Notes: a model not told the origin generated them from the sequence alone. DNA of 64,000 bases from Saccharomyces uvarum (GCA_947243795.1 OX365939.1:186001-250000); one strand, 5' to 3'; shown: positions 10,677-21,231, numbered from the stretch's first letter. Numbers and translations are program-made.

Positions 10677-11399
10677 ATGTGGTCGTATTTTTTCGGTGGA
10701 GCATCTGGTAGTGCGAAGAATAAAGAGTTGCCTAAAAAGGCTATAGTGGAACTGAGGGAGCATATCAACCTTCTTTCCAAAAAGCAATCACATCTGCATA
10801 CCCAAATCACAAACCAAGAGAATGAGGCTAGGATCTTTTTGACGAAGGGCAATAAGGTAATGGCCAAGAACTCGCTGAAGAAGAAGAAGATATACGAGCA
10901 AAACCTAAGCAAGTTGGAAGGAACAATGGAATCTTTGGAACAGCAGCTATTCTCCATAGAGAGCGCCAACTTAAACCTGGAGACGATGAGGGCCATGCAA
11001 CAGGGTGCCAAGGCAATGAAATCCATTCACAACGGTCTAGATATAGATAAAGTTGATGAAACGATGGATGAGATAAGGGAGCAAGTTGAATTAGGAGACG
11101 AAATAAGCGATGCTATATCTAGGCCATTAAACACTGGGGCAAATGAGGTTGATGAAGACGAACTGGATGAAGAATTAGACATGCTGGCTCAAGAAAACGC
11201 CAACCAAGAAACGTCCAAGATTGTCAATAATAACATCAATGCGGCACCGGCAGCAGAGAATAAGGTCTCGTTGCCCAATGTTCCAAGTAATAAAATTAAG
11301 CAAAGTGAAGCTTCTCTAAAGGAAGGCCAAGAAGAGGAGGACGAAGAGGATGAGGACGAAAGAGCATTAAGGGAACTACAAGCAGAAATGGGGCTTTGA
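10677..11399 (+). CDS. SNF7: ESCRT-III subunit Snf7/Vps32
   Basis: Snf7 is the main filament-forming ESCRT-III subunit on endosomes and the nuclear envelope, nucleated by Vps20 and disassembled by Vps4. I chose the ATG at 10677, giving 240 residues, the S. cerevisiae length; an in-frame codon at 10632 would add 15 residues absent from the family. The product starts MWSYFFGG, an amphipathic membrane-inserting tip. It continues with the basic helical core ([23 protein letters not shown]), then an acidic linker, and ends with the Vps4-binding MIM-type helix [13 protein letters not shown]. The tip differs from the MWSSLFGW that I recall in S. cerevisiae, while the core is nearly unchanged. Confidence 0.97.
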   Translation: MWSYFFGGASGSAKNKELPKKAIVELREHINLLSKKQSHLHTQITNQENEARIFLTKGNKVMAKNSLKKKKIYEQNLSKLEGTMESLEQQLFSIESANLNLETMRAMQQGAKAMKSIHNGLDIDKVDETMDEIREQVELGDEISDAISRPLNTGANEVDEDELDEELDMLAQENANQETSKIVNNNINAAPAAENKVSLPNVPSNKIKQSEASLKEGQEEEDEEDEDERALRELQAEMGL

Positions 11400-11667
11400 A
11401 CAGACCCTGTGTAATCTAGAAGAACAAAATAGGTTTCATTACTTTTTCTCGTTCTATATATATACAACTTTATACACTTGAAGTTCTTAAAGTTAAGTCA
11501 TACTAATAATATAATTTTTTTTGCGTTTGACGAATAGGGGAGAATGCGTATTCAATTTTTTTATCAGATTTTATAGTATGATTAATTATTATTGTACAGA
11601 AAAAAGGGGAAAAAAGTAAATAAATACATAGATACATAAATGTGCTTTTTCGCTTCTTTCTGCTCTT

Positions 11668-12690
11668 CTAATTGACTAGGACCCAAATTAGGAAGAATAC
11701 AAATATGACAAAGAAAACCTTCGCAGCTAGCCATCTATTACTTTTTATCTTGTCGAAGTACTTCATCAGTTCCCTTTGAGCACCGCTGATGTTCAAGTCG
11801 ATGTCGTCCACGTTAGCATCGATTCTTTGGATGACCTCACCTTGTTCTTGGACCATGGAGGCCAGCTGTTGGAAAAGGTTCCCCACTTCTTGGATGGTAG
11901 ATTCTATTGTCTCCACAGCTCTGTTTCTCTCTTGTAAGTAGACGTTATTGGATAGCTGGCCCTCCTCCATTAGCATTAATTGAGAATCGTTTTGAGGGAA
12001 AGATAGTTCACCTTGGTTGGATGAGTTTTTATTCTTCTCTGCAGACTCGTCGAGTAACGAAGTCATGAACGGGTTGGAGTTGTTGTAGGTGGACATGTCC
12101 ACTGCATTGTTACTCTGTGTATGATCGTCCGTTTGGGCATGTTCCGTGTCGGTGGAGAGTTTTTGCCATCTGTCTTTGTTTGCCATTTCCAATCGTTGTC
12201 TTTCCTCCAACACGTCTTTGAAATTCCCCGATATGTTTTTCATTTGCGTGTTTAGAAGATTCACGACGTTTTTGGAGTGCTGTATGGCGTTTGGTTGGTT
12301 GGAAGATTGGTTTGATGCGTTACCATTCGCGTCATTCTTCTTGAGCTGACTCAACTGTACTAGGCTCTGTTCTATGGCGTAGATCTTCCTCTTTATTAAA
12401 AACGACAGCTCAGCAATCTCGATGGGGTTGTCATTGAACATTGGCTTCCTCTTGGCCAGGACGGCTAATTTGGATAGTAATTGGGCGGTAGATGAAATTT
12501 CATGGGCTATGCCAGAGGCCTTTTTTTGAAACTCAGACACGGGCTTCCCATTCTTGGTTGTGCTATCAGCAGAGTTACCATTTTCCTGTTCTTGGAGACG
12601 CTCTCTTTGCTGCTGTTTGAAGTTTTTATTTCTTTTCTTGTAGCTCAACACGCTTTGTTGAAATTCTGAAGTTCTATCTTTTATATTCAT
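11668..12690 (-). CDS. SED5: Golgi syntaxin Sed5 (Qa-SNARE)
   Basis: Sed5 is the cis-Golgi Qa-SNARE used for ER-to-Golgi and intra-Golgi fusion. The 340-residue protein has the standard layout. The N-peptide MNIKDRTSEFQQSVLSYKK binds Sly1. A helical Habc domain lies in the first 220 residues. The SNARE motif is around 245-310 (RAVETIESTIQEVGNLFQQLASMVQEQGEVIQRIDANVDD). A single C-terminal anchor, WLAAKVFFVIFVFFLIWVLVN, ends two residues before nothing but the stop, as in tail-anchored SNAREs. It converges with SNF7, with 268 bp between the stops. The ATG at 12690 begins the conserved N-peptide, so the start is secure. Confidence 0.97.
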   Translation of the reverse strand: MNIKDRTSEFQQSVLSYKKRNKNFKQQQRERLQEQENGNSADSTTKNGKPVSEFQKKASGIAHEISSTAQLLSKLAVLAKRKPMFNDNPIEIAELSFLIKRKIYAIEQSLVQLSQLKKNDANGNASNQSSNQPNAIQHSKNVVNLLNTQMKNISGNFKDVLEERQRLEMANKDRWQKLSTDTEHAQTDDHTQSNNAVDMSTYNNSNPFMTSLLDESAEKNKNSSNQGELSFPQNDSQLMLMEEGQLSNNVYLQERNRAVETIESTIQEVGNLFQQLASMVQEQGEVIQRIDANVDDIDLNISGAQRELMKYFDKIKSNRWLAAKVFFVIFVFFLIWVLVN

Positions 12691-13018
12691 AGGGGCTGTG
12701 TGGTACTGTGGAATGGGGAAAGGTGTAACAAAATATATACAGTAAGGAGCGTGCGTGTGCGGCTTTTGTTCAAATATGACCTAGCAGAGATGTCGATGTG
12801 GCGGTGGGAGTTTTTTTCCTATATATTGCCTATACACCAATATTATTGTTATTATGATTTATTTCGAGTGTGCCTCGCCTCGCCTTGATGGATAATTCCC
12901 TACCCGGATGTCACGGCCATAATGACAGAAAAGAATACACGTACTAGTAAAGGCTAAGAGAGGAATGTTTGTTTATTAAACTATAAAGAGTGAAATAGGT
13001 AAGTGCATATTTTAATCA
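12691..13018. other. Intergenic, SED5 promoter and AAT2 3' flank
   Basis: Spacer of 328 bp between tandem minus-strand genes. No conserved element was recognised beyond ordinary AT-rich 3'-end sequence next to AAT2. Confidence 0.6.
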
Positions 13019-14275
13019 TTACAATTTAGCTTCAGTAGCATAGAAGCGCACCACTTCGTCAAAGGCCTTGGCCACGTATTCCACGTTACCTTGGTTCAAC
13101 CCGGCAATGGAGGCTCTGCCCGAGGCGACCAAGTAAACGGCGTGGGTTTCTTCTAGTCTCTTGACCATGTGAGGAGTCAACCCGGTGAAGGAGAACATCC
13201 CACATTGGTTCACTATATGGTCCCAGTTGCCCGGAGTGCTTAGCTTCACCAGGTGGTTTCTTAGTGCATGTCTCATGCTGGTGATTCTGGATGACATGGT
13301 AACCATATCCTTGTGCCACTGCTCGGTCAATTCCGGTGTTTCCAGTAGCTTGGCGACGATCTTGGCACCGTAGGCGGGTGGATTGGACACTTCACTACGT
13401 ATGATCTTGGCCAGCTGGGAGGTAACAGCGGGCTTGATGGTCTTGTTTTGGGCTTGCTTTGTGAGCGATAGATGGAAACAACCCACACGCTCACCGTACA
13501 TACCAGCGTTCTTGGCAAACGACTGGCAGACAAAGACGGGAGAGACTGTGGACAGCTTCTCTACACCCAGACGCACAGCGTAGGCGTCTTTGTCCAGGTC
13601 ACCTGTAGCGAACCCCTGGTACGCGGTGTCGAATAGGGCAACGTGATTCTTGGTGGCGATGGTGTCGACAATCTGGGCCCATTGGTCATTAGTAGGGTCC
13701 AAACCGGTGGGGTTGTGGGCACAAGAGTGAAGAACAAAGACGGAGCCCTCTGGAGCGCTTTTGATGGCGCGTAGGAAGCCGTCTAGGTCCAAGGACTTGG
13801 TCTCATTGGCCCAGTAGGGATAGGTGGTGGTTTTCAAGCCTTGGTTTTCGAAAATGGCCGTGTGGTTGGCCCAGGTGGGCTTGGACAGATAGACCAATTT
13901 GTCCGGAAAGAACTTGGAGAAGAACTTGGCGGCAATGTGAAGAGCCCCCGTACCGGACAGCGACTGCACCGAGATCACTCGGTCCTCCTGCAAGGCAGCG
14001 GATTGCGTGCCGAAGATGATCTTCGCAGCGTTGGACGTCAAAGAGGGCAGCCCGGTGATACCGAGGTACTCGTGGTTGTAGGAGTCGTCGCTATGGATAA
14101 GCTTTTCCGCGGCCTTGACACTTGGCAAGACCCATGGCTTGCCCTTATCGTCTCTGTAGGCACCGATACCCAGGTCAACCTTGGTCGTGCGTTGGTCTTG
14201 GCCGTATCTTTGCTTTATGCCGAAAAGGGCATCAGGGGGGAGCAGTTCGATGTTGTTGAATAGGGAGGCGGACAT
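13019..14275 (-). CDS. AAT2: Aspartate aminotransferase Aat2 (cytosolic/peroxisomal)
   Basis: Aat2 interconverts aspartate plus 2-oxoglutarate with oxaloacetate plus glutamate using PLP. The frame extends to 14323, but the conserved protein begins MSASLFNNIELLPPDALFGIKQRYGQDQ at the ATG at 14275, giving 418 residues as in S. cerevisiae. The PLP-binding lysine sits in SFAKNAGMYGERVG near residue 255, and the substrate-binding HNPTGLDPT loop is intact. The last three residues are AKL, a type 1 peroxisomal targeting signal; in S. cerevisiae the enzyme is cytosolic and moves to peroxisomes on oleate. The upstream region is shared with the divergent snR30 gene. Confidence 0.97.
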   Translation of the reverse strand: MSASLFNNIELLPPDALFGIKQRYGQDQRTTKVDLGIGAYRDDKGKPWVLPSVKAAEKLIHSDDSYNHEYLGITGLPSLTSNAAKIIFGTQSAALQEDRVISVQSLSGTGALHIAAKFFSKFFPDKLVYLSKPTWANHTAIFENQGLKTTTYPYWANETKSLDLDGFLRAIKSAPEGSVFVLHSCAHNPTGLDPTNDQWAQIVDTIATKNHVALFDTAYQGFATGDLDKDAYAVRLGVEKLSTVSPVFVCQSFAKNAGMYGERVGCFHLSLTKQAQNKTIKPAVTSQLAKIIRSEVSNPPAYGAKIVAKLLETPELTEQWHKDMVTMSSRITSMRHALRNHLVKLSTPGNWDHIVNQCGMFSFTGLTPHMVKRLEETHAVYLVASGRASIAGLNQGNVEYVAKAFDEVVRFYATEAKL

Positions 14276-15098
14276 TGCGTTATTACTTGCTTGCGTTCTT
14301 GGCTTATTTGTGTTTCTTATCAAGTGGTCCTAAACATAAATATGCGTATTATATACAATGTGTGCCAACAGCAGGGTAAATGGCGCCGACCACGCTGACT
14401 CATTCGGACCGAGTCTCGCAGATCGCTGCGCACGGTGATTAGGCAGCAACAAGAATTCACAGGGCTCGCTTGCTACCAGGAGACAATGAGCGTTTTTAAA
14501 TATCCGACACAGCACTGCGTTATGGTATCGCTTATCATAACTGCCCGTCATGGCAAAATGACGGGATATAGTCTTTCTATTGTACCATAAAAGCTGTCTA
14601 CAGAATATTGTCGTAACTAACGTACTGTATATGGAGCACATTTTCTATTTATATTTTTGTAAGCTTTATATAGAGTTGAGCTAGGTGGGGCGTTTCTTGT
14701 ACTATAACGGGCACCGCACTAGGTTCCGCACTGCAGCGTTACTTGGCCGATCGCATATCTTATTACCCTTTCTCTAGTTGTTGCGTGTTATGTAGTGCCA
14801 GGCTAATTGCGCAAGCTAGTCGAGGATAGTAGGAGAGAAGCCTCATCCAGCGCTTTTTGGAAATCAGCTGCGGTTACCCTCTACTTCCGAACCCTAACCT
14901 TCAGCGGCTATTCGCATCCAGGTAACCCGGAATCTGTCGTTGCCTCTTGCTTTTTCCACTTTTTCGCTTTTTCGCTTTTTTTTTCATCTTCTCTCGCCTA
15001 TATAAACGCTTAGCATCTCTCGTTATTGCTCATCTACAGTTACAAAGGCTTCTTATGTTCTTCTTAGTTTCTTCTTTCCTGGTTTGTATAAAAAAAGT
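14276..15098. other. Divergent promoter region of AAT2 and snR30
   Basis: Spacer of 823 bp serving AAT2 to the left and snR30 to the right. The right part carries a Tbf1-type site, a T-rich stretch and a TATA box (listed separately). Small frames inside it match nothing I know. Confidence 0.6.
14890..15006 (+). promoter_or_regulatory. snR30 promoter: Tbf1-type site and TATA box
   Basis: AACCCTAA at 14890-14897 matches the Tbf1 recognition core, a factor known to occupy snoRNA gene promoters in yeast. TATATAAA at 14999-15006 lies 93 bp before the predicted RNA 5' end, followed by a pyrimidine-rich start region. Between them is a T-rich tract. The arrangement is typical of an independent RNA polymerase II snoRNA unit. 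Confidence 0.65.
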
Positions 15099-15706
15099 AA
15101 CCATAGTCTCGTGCTAGTTCGGTACCATACAGGAAAGGGAAGACACGCACATACGTGTGTGTGCGCTTCTTGCTATTGTTGCTTAGCTTTCCTAAAACAC
15201 TGGGCTAGCGTTTCTCAACGCTCGAGAGGCAGAGTCTCAAGGAGCCCCCAGTGGGCCCCATGCATTCATCTAGACGGAACTTCGGACAGTGGCACTATAT
15301 AGGGGATTCAGCTTCCGACTTCTCCTCTGGCCTTCGCGGTCGGGGTTTTGAGTCGTTGGGTCACGGGCCGTTTCCCCTAGTCGTTGTCTTGGGTGTCGTT
15401 GCCTTTAACGATGTGTGCGAGGGGTTCGGGGGCTGTTGCCATGATTTATATGGATGAGACAGAAGTAGCCCCGTTGACGAGTCAACTTAGATCAAGTAGG
15501 ATGCATGATCTTGAGCTCTTTTCCTATACTTTCTCCCACACCGGGCTTTCTCCTTATTACGAAGAGAGAGCAAGGCGCGAGGGCGAGTGGGAAAATCTGA
15601 GTTCGGTCATCTTTGTTGTCATCCTACCGCAGTATATTCCTAAACACTATGAAACGACCCTAGTTTGGTCAATGATCATTTGGGTAAAACCATACTGCAG
15701 ACATCT
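15099..15706 (+). ncRNA. SNR30: snR30 (U17) box H/ACA snoRNA
   Basis: snR30 is the large, essential H/ACA snoRNA needed for the early 18S pre-rRNA cleavages rather than for pseudouridylation. The 3' domain carries both U17-specific motifs, m1 (ATATTCCTA) at 15634-15642 and m2 (AAACCAT) at 15687-15693, which pair with 18S rRNA. A terminal ACA box is at 15701-15703, three bases from the predicted end. The 5' end AACCATAGTCTCGTGC and the total of about 608 nt agree with the 606 nt I recall for S. cerevisiae, as does the location between AAT2 and ADE16. The central part (about 15210-15440) is unusually GC-rich for this window, as expected for a folded RNA. Overlapping plus-strand frames are not coding. 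Ends are good to a few bases. Confidence 0.95.
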
Positions 15707-15893
15707 TTATATAACAAACGCTAAATTCTCTTGCATTGGTACCGTCCTCCCCTTTAACTAAAAAGGAAAAATCTAACGTAGAAATTAAAAAAGTAGTATA
15801 CTTATACGTATATATACACTTCCACTCAGCTATATATGTTTATGTTTTTTATTTTTTGGGTTAGTTTCTCTCTTCTCATAAGACGCGCCGCAT

Positions 15894-17669
15894 CTAATGG
15901 TGGAATAGACGGATAGGGTTTTCCACGTAGACAACATCGAATGAATCCGCCGCTTGGAACACAACTTTGTCCATGACGGACCCTGATGGGGCGGCGATGA
16001 ACTTCACACCGGACTGCACAGCTCTATAAACGTTATCCGGGAAGGGGAAAAAGGCGTCGGACGATAGCGACACGTTGGTCAGTTTACCCAGCCATTCCAG
16101 TCTCTCCTCCTTGGTGAACGGTTCAGGAATCTCTTCGAATTTGCTTTCGTAGTCCGTCTTCTCTGGACCTTCTATCCTTTGCCCTGTAACAAAGAGATCG
16201 ATCGCGTTGGACTTGTCTGCTCTCTTGATTCCCTTGGCCCACTTCATGTTCAGCACCTTCGGATGTTGTCTTAGCCACCAGTTGTTCGTCTTGTCCCCGG
16301 CCAATCTAGTGCAGTGTATGCGCGATTGTTGGCCAGCTCCCAGTCCAACAACCATACCGTTCTTGGCATAGCAAACGGAATTGGACTGCGTGTACTTCAA
16401 AACTAATGTGGCAACGGTTAAATCAATGACGGCTTGCTCAGTCAGCCCCTTATTCTTGGACACGATCTCCTTGAAGGTGGACTGGTTTATAATTGCATCG
16501 TTCCTTTTTTGTTGTAGTGTTACACCGTAAACATCTCGGGATTCCAATTGTCCAGGCACAAAGTTCGGGTCGATTTGTAGGATACAGTATTTCCCGTTCT
16601 TCTTCTTAGATAATATCTTCAATGCTTCCGGTTCATATCCGGGCGCAATGACACCATCAGAAACCTCCTTAGAGATGATCTTTGCCGTCGCGACGTCCAC
16701 GATGTTGGACAGTGCAATGAAATCACCAAATGATGACATCCTATCCGCACCACGGGCTCTTGCGTATGCGCATGCCAATGGCGACAGATCGTCCACATCG
16801 TTTACAAAATAAACTTGCCTTTCCACATCAGACAATGGAATCCCCACTGCAGCACCAGCGGGAGAGACGTGCTTGAATGATGCAGCAGCTGGTAGGTTTA
16901 ATGACGCCGATAACTCTTTCACCAAGGGCCACGAGTTCAAGGCATCCAAAAGATTTATATACCCTGGCGTACCGCAAAGAACTTTGAAAGGCAATTCTTC
17001 CTGTTGGGTGATGTAAGCTTGTGCCGGTCTTTGATGAGGATTACAACCGTATCTTAGTGGTAATTGGGCCTTTCCCTCAAAGTACTGTTTCCTGAAGAAA
17101 TCAGAAATTGCTGCATCATAATCGGCTGTGTGTTCGAATGCCTTTAAGGCGAATCTATTCCTTAAATCTTGAGATATTTCGCCATCTTTGGACAAATCTT
17201 GTAAGAAACTAGAGTAATCGTTCGGATCTGACAGAATAGTAACTCTGGAATGATTCTTTGCAGCAGCTCTCAATAAAGTTACTCCACCAATGTCAATTTC
17301 TTCCACGGCTTCTTGTACCGTAACACCGATCTTGGCCACGGTTTCTTTGAAGGGATACAAATTACAAACAACAAAATCCACTTTGTCAATGTGTTGTTCC
17401 TTCAAATCTTTTTCATCGCTCTCTAAATTCCTGGCAAGGATCCCCGCATGCACTGCAGGATGCAAAGTTTTCACCCTGCCCCCTAGCATCTCAGGTGCAT
17501 GTGTGATTGAAGAAACATCATCCACTGGGAAACCAGCCTCTCTGACCATGTTGGCTGTCCCGCCAGATGCTAGGATATGAACATTGTTCTCCACTAATCC
17601 CTTAGCTAAGTCTAACAAACCTGTCTTATCATAAACTGACAGGATCGCGGTCTTGGTATACTTGCCCAT
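15894..17669 (-). CDS. ADE16: AICAR transformylase / IMP cyclohydrolase Ade16
   Basis: Ade16 catalyses the last two steps of de novo IMP synthesis: formylation of AICAR with 10-formyl-THF, then ring closure. It is isozymic with Ade17. The product is 591 residues, the S. cerevisiae length. The N-terminal cyclohydrolase (MGS-like) domain occupies about 1-200, with SVYDKTGL and the HAGILARNL loop. The transformylase domain follows, with the catalytic lysine-histidine pair in [11 protein letters not shown] near residue 265 and a conserved [19 protein letters not shown] block. Its 3' end is 187 bp from the snR30 3' end, convergent. I did not see a clear Bas1 TGACTC site upstream. Confidence 0.97.
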   Translation of the reverse strand: MGKYTKTAILSVYDKTGLLDLAKGLVENNVHILASGGTANMVREAGFPVDDVSSITHAPEMLGGRVKTLHPAVHAGILARNLESDEKDLKEQHIDKVDFVVCNLYPFKETVAKIGVTVQEAVEEIDIGGVTLLRAAAKNHSRVTILSDPNDYSSFLQDLSKDGEISQDLRNRFALKAFEHTADYDAAISDFFRKQYFEGKAQLPLRYGCNPHQRPAQAYITQQEELPFKVLCGTPGYINLLDALNSWPLVKELSASLNLPAAASFKHVSPAGAAVGIPLSDVERQVYFVNDVDDLSPLACAYARARGADRMSSFGDFIALSNIVDVATAKIISKEVSDGVIAPGYEPEALKILSKKKNGKYCILQIDPNFVPGQLESRDVYGVTLQQKRNDAIINQSTFKEIVSKNKGLTEQAVIDLTVATLVLKYTQSNSVCYAKNGMVVGLGAGQQSRIHCTRLAGDKTNNWWLRQHPKVLNMKWAKGIKRADKSNAIDLFVTGQRIEGPEKTDYESKFEEIPEPFTKEERLEWLGKLTNVSLSSDAFFPFPDNVYRAVQSGVKFIAAPSGSVMDKVVFQAADSFDVVYVENPIRLFHH

Positions 17670-18327
17670 TTCAGTTCTTTTCTTCTACCCCTATTTATGA
17701 TAAACCTCGCTTCTTTGTTCGAAATTAAACACTTGAACAGATCTTGTATGTTATATAGTCACAATATATAACAGGGAAAATAACAAACACTAAAAACCCA
17801 GAAGAAAAAACAGTATATCTGTCAATTATTAACGCCTATTCTCAAAACGGAAATAGCTCTCTTTTTTTTTTTTTTGGGTTATTTGACGGTTCTAATAAGG
17901 AAAGAAACGGGAGGAAAAGGAAAGAAAAAATAAAACAAGAAAACAAGGTACGGCCGAAAAAAGACATGGTGTCAAACATGTTCGTGAGAGGAGCGAATTG
18001 AGTGCAAGGAAGCTATTCCTAAGCATTAGCAAGGCGGCCCATAAAGGATCTTGGCATCTGTATATGTGAGATATGTAGCCTTCCCTTGTCGGCTCCATGG
18101 TAACGCCATAGCCACTGATCTAACCTGTGAGGAGAAAATTGGGAGTATCTTGATTAATAGGCGGAAAAAAGTAGTTCTAGAAGTTCCTTTAGAAAAAAAA
18201 AAATTGGTTAAAGAAAAGGTATACAGCTTGTATATAAAATCATCAAATATAAAGATAATAATAGTATAAAAGAGATGTTAGGTAAACAAAAGCTTGCCCA
18301 ACAGAACTATATTTTCCATCAGCCAGC
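17670..18327. other. Intergenic, ADE16 promoter and RPL15A 3' flank
   Basis: Spacer of 658 bp between tandem minus-strand genes with A/T homopolymer runs near 17860-17873 and 18190-18203. No gene or certain regulatory element recognised. Confidence 0.6.
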
Positions 18328-18942
18328 TTATTTTCTGTATCTCCATAGAGACAAAGTGTTGTGCTTCTTCCAGGTCTTTCTTCTACCGGCCTTGGTGTTG
18401 TTGAATCTGTGTCCCTTGTTGATACCTCTGGATTTCTTACCAGTGGCAGTCAAACCTCTAGCTTCACGGTGCTTGTGAACTGGGTTACAGATCCAGTTGT
18501 AACGAGCATCTCTTCTGATAGCCTTGTGTTGAGGGTCGACCAAGATAACTTCGAAGTACTTGTAAGTAGAATCTTGGTTAACCCAGTAAGAGTTCAAGAC
18601 TCTCAAGTTAGCGGCACGACGACCAACTCTTTCTTCAGCGGTAGCTCTCAAGGATCTTTGGTATTTCAATTCATTGACACCTTGGTTAGTTGGCTTACCG
18701 TAAGTGGCACCCTTTGGAACAGGTCTCTTTCTGTTACCACGTCTAACTCTGACACGGTAGATAACGAAACCTTGCTTGGCCTTGTAACCTAATCTTCTAG
18801 CCTTGTCTGGTCTAGTTGGTCTGGCGGCTCTGTGAATGACGTTCTTTTGTCTGTATTCCCAGACTCTGACTCTTTGCAAGAATCTCAAAACATCAGATTG
18901 CTTCTTTCTTTGCAATTCTTCCAAATATTTGTAGGCACCCAT
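18328..18942 (-). CDS. RPL15A: 60S ribosomal protein L15 (eL15)
   Basis: eL15 is an essential, basic protein of the 60S subunit. The 204-residue frame is uninterrupted; RPL15A has no intron in S. cerevisiae either. It begins [32 protein letters not shown] and ends [13 protein letters not shown], with the family's arginine- and lysine-rich middle ([20 protein letters not shown]). Codon use is strongly biased to abundant tRNAs, as for other highly expressed yeast genes. The divergent spacer upstream contains a Rap1-type site. Position next to ADE16 identifies it as the A copy rather than RPL15B. Confidence 0.98.
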   Translation of the reverse strand: MGAYKYLEELQRKKQSDVLRFLQRVRVWEYRQKNVIHRAARPTRPDKARRLGYKAKQGFVIYRVRVRRGNRKRPVPKGATYGKPTNQGVNELKYQRSLRATAEERVGRRAANLRVLNSYWVNQDSTYKYFEVILVDPQHKAIRRDARYNWICNPVHKHREARGLTATGKKSRGINKGHRFNNTKAGRRKTWKKHNTLSLWRYRK

Positions 18943-19655
18943 TGCTGATTTATTTGTTTGATCGTGGTGGTCTTAAATTAAAGAAGAAAGGTGAAAACCA
19001 AAAAAAAAAAGCGTGCGTAATATAGAGTTAAATTTAACACCAACCATTAAAATTGACATTCTTATCATCAAGCAAAAGACAGACGTCTTGAAAAATTTCA
19101 TTAGGTCTCAGGCAAGATTCTGCGTCGGCCTTTCATAATTTTGAAAACAATATAAAAAAACAAAATGAAAATAAAAGACTGTTTGTTGCATCCGTGCATT
19201 TTTCAAAAGGGAAGTATCATGTCAAACGAAAATACCATGAAAACATGTTTTAATGTGCATCAGCAAAAAAACGCAGAAGCCCTGCAGGATACCGTTGGGA
19301 GGGAACATGATGGTGACTGGACACGCCGAGCAGCTTTTAAAAGCCATACTTTATGTTCCCTACGTTGCTAGGAGCATATGGTACAAGCGTTGCTTTGTTG
19401 TTGGTCAATGGCAACAAAAATCAGCTTGCTGAAGGTGGGCGGCAAAAACTGTCTGTATTATTTATTACCAAATCACTGAAAAAAAGACCCTTCCCCTTTT
19501 TTATGCACTCTGAAAAGGCACAAGGGAAATCATGCACTGTATTTATCCGAGCCTCAAAATACATATTATGAAAACATGTTTGATATAAACTCTTCGGTGT
19601 ATATATTTATGTAGTGACTGTCTGTGTGTGTGTGTGATTTATATGTGACGCAAGA
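18943..19655. other. Divergent spacer RPL15A / EPO1-like gene
   Basis: Spacer of 713 bp. Apart from the Rap1-type site it contains a short TG repeat at 19619-19636 just before the plus-strand gene. Nothing else was recognised. Confidence 0.6.
19189..19202 (+). promoter_or_regulatory. Rap1-type site upstream of RPL15A
   Basis: GCATCCGTGCATTT matches the ribosomal-protein-type Rap1 consensus (CATCCRTRCAT core). It lies about 250 bp from the RPL15A ATG, within the usual range. The opposite gene is not a ribosomal protein gene, so I assign it to RPL15A. Confidence 0.75.
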
Positions 19656-21152
19656 ATGTTGGAACGTGAACAGATTATGGAGTATGTTCAGGAGACGCCT
19701 ATTATTCCTAGAAGGGTCATTCAATATTCGGTTCCAAGACAAACCATCGCGAAGCCTAGCCCTCGTGTCGAAACTGTGGCGGCAGCTAATACTTTACAGG
19801 ACTTGGATTTGTCCCACCATCCGGTCATCCATGACTCTTGGCAAAGTAAAGAGTATTCAACTCAAAAATACTCAGGAGGGACGAACAGCCAAAGACTAAG
19901 TTTTGAGGAGCATCAAAATGAGCAACGTCAAAACTCTATTGGGTTGATTAAAAGAGTGAACACTTTTTTCAAGAAGAAGTCGTCATCGCAAAAAAACAGT
20001 ATTAAATCAACTGGCCGTGTAAAGCCAGATGATGAAATTCAGATTGAAAAACAGCATGAAAGTAAAGTTGATACGCCACAAGCACAGCCTGTTCTAAGGA
20101 ATTTGCCTAAAAAACATGAGGAAAATAGTAAAAGGCACGGCCTGTTTTCTTTTGAAGAGACACCTCCCGTGGAAGCTCCGATGCAGGAATATTCGGATGC
20201 CAAGGATCTAACGTCGGATACAACATCTCTTAGAAGAAGCAAATCGTCGCCTGGCAGTTTTGTCTCGCTAGAGCCAAGTGAAGCGAAGTTTGCTACTTTA
20301 GAGCCTGCGCCTTTCAGGAATCCGACTGAAAGGCAAAACTTACGACCTGGTGAGCAAAGGAATGATTTAGCAACACAAAATTCAAACATAACCTCGATAA
20401 AGGACCAAAAAAAATTTCTTCAAATGGAACAAAACAAGTTAATCGTTGAAATCATACACCTTGAAAAGTTACTAAACGATCACAAGAAGGGTGAACCCTA
20501 TATTACCAAAAACAAATGTGAAGAAAAATCGTCCCAAAAACATAACTCCACATTGGCAAGGGCGCCATGCTCAACGCCTCCTGGTTCTCCATCTCAAACG
20601 AAAGGAACCTTTTCCTCTCTTCTCAGACGTAACTCTCTTGGCGGCGGGGTCATTATCGATCCAGAAGATGCTGAATTTGAAAAGCGTGATGATCCTCTTA
20701 GGGAAAAATGGAATGCTTTGCAGTCTCTGGAAAACATTTTTAAGTCCAAATTTGAATCTGTGCCCAAACCAATCCAGGGAGACGAATCTGCCTCTATCAA
20801 AGAAGGAAGATTTCAAATTGCTAAGATAAGTAATCTCTGCTTTCAGATAGAAGAATCTATTAAAAGAAGGCAAGACTTGGAGGCCAAATTAAGACAGAAA
20901 TCGCAAGGCACTGACAATGAACTTCTGTCCTTGATGATGGAAAATAAAAGAAGGCAAAAAACTTCTGTGATAGTGCAGCTGCTTTCCGATATAACCAGGG
21001 AGAAATCCAAAAGGTTTACCGCAGAAGAGCAAAACTTCGTGAACCAGAACGAGGTGAAACCCCTCATTTCAGATCTTTCGGCCAAGATCAATAGGTTGAA
21101 TTCCATCCTAGAGATGAAGAACACTTGTATCAGAAAGCTAAGTAACCAATAA
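19656..21152 (+). CDS. Coiled-coil protein spanning YLR030W and YLR031W; Epo1-like
   Basis: A single 498-codon frame fills the place where S. cerevisiae has two adjacent short uncharacterised genes, YLR030W (I recall 263 residues) and YLR031W (186). YLR031W is listed, as I recall, as a genome-duplication paralogue of EPO1, a polarisome-linked ER-septin tether. The N-terminal half is polar and serine-rich (RRSKSSPGSFVSLEPSEAK). Heptad-like coiled coil appears at about 250-280 (IKDQKKFLQMEQNKLIVEIIHLEKLLNDHKK) and 335-498, ending in LSAKINRLNSILEMKNTCIRKLSNQ. A conserved-looking SLGGGVIIDPEDAEFEKRDDPLREKWNALQ block sits between. No signal peptide or membrane segment. The function here is not known; the Epo1 link is inferred. 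Confidence 0.85.
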   Translation: MLEREQIMEYVQETPIIPRRVIQYSVPRQTIAKPSPRVETVAAANTLQDLDLSHHPVIHDSWQSKEYSTQKYSGGTNSQRLSFEEHQNEQRQNSIGLIKRVNTFFKKKSSSQKNSIKSTGRVKPDDEIQIEKQHESKVDTPQAQPVLRNLPKKHEENSKRHGLFSFEETPPVEAPMQEYSDAKDLTSDTTSLRRSKSSPGSFVSLEPSEAKFATLEPAPFRNPTERQNLRPGEQRNDLATQNSNITSIKDQKKFLQMEQNKLIVEIIHLEKLLNDHKKGEPYITKNKCEEKSSQKHNSTLARAPCSTPPGSPSQTKGTFSSLLRRNSLGGGVIIDPEDAEFEKRDDPLREKWNALQSLENIFKSKFESVPKPIQGDESASIKEGRFQIAKISNLCFQIEESIKRRQDLEAKLRQKSQGTDNELLSLMMENKRRQKTSVIVQLLSDITREKSKRFTAEEQNFVNQNEVKPLISDLSAKINRLNSILEMKNTCIRKLSNQ

Positions 21153-21231
21153 ATAGTTACGTATTCAAATTTGTTTATTCTTTCATATATTTGCTGGCGC
21201 GTCATCTGTCATTTTGGCTAATGAAAATTTT

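Noticed and set aside
15084-15761. Three overlapping plus-strand frames of 68-125 codons in the AAT2-ADE16 gap
   Set aside because: They fall inside or beside the snR30 RNA, whose m1, m2 and ACA motifs are present. The frames have no protein features.
18361-18792. 143-codon plus-strand frame opposite RPL15A
   Set aside because: Antisense of a codon-biased ribosomal protein gene, serine/valine-rich by mirror composition.
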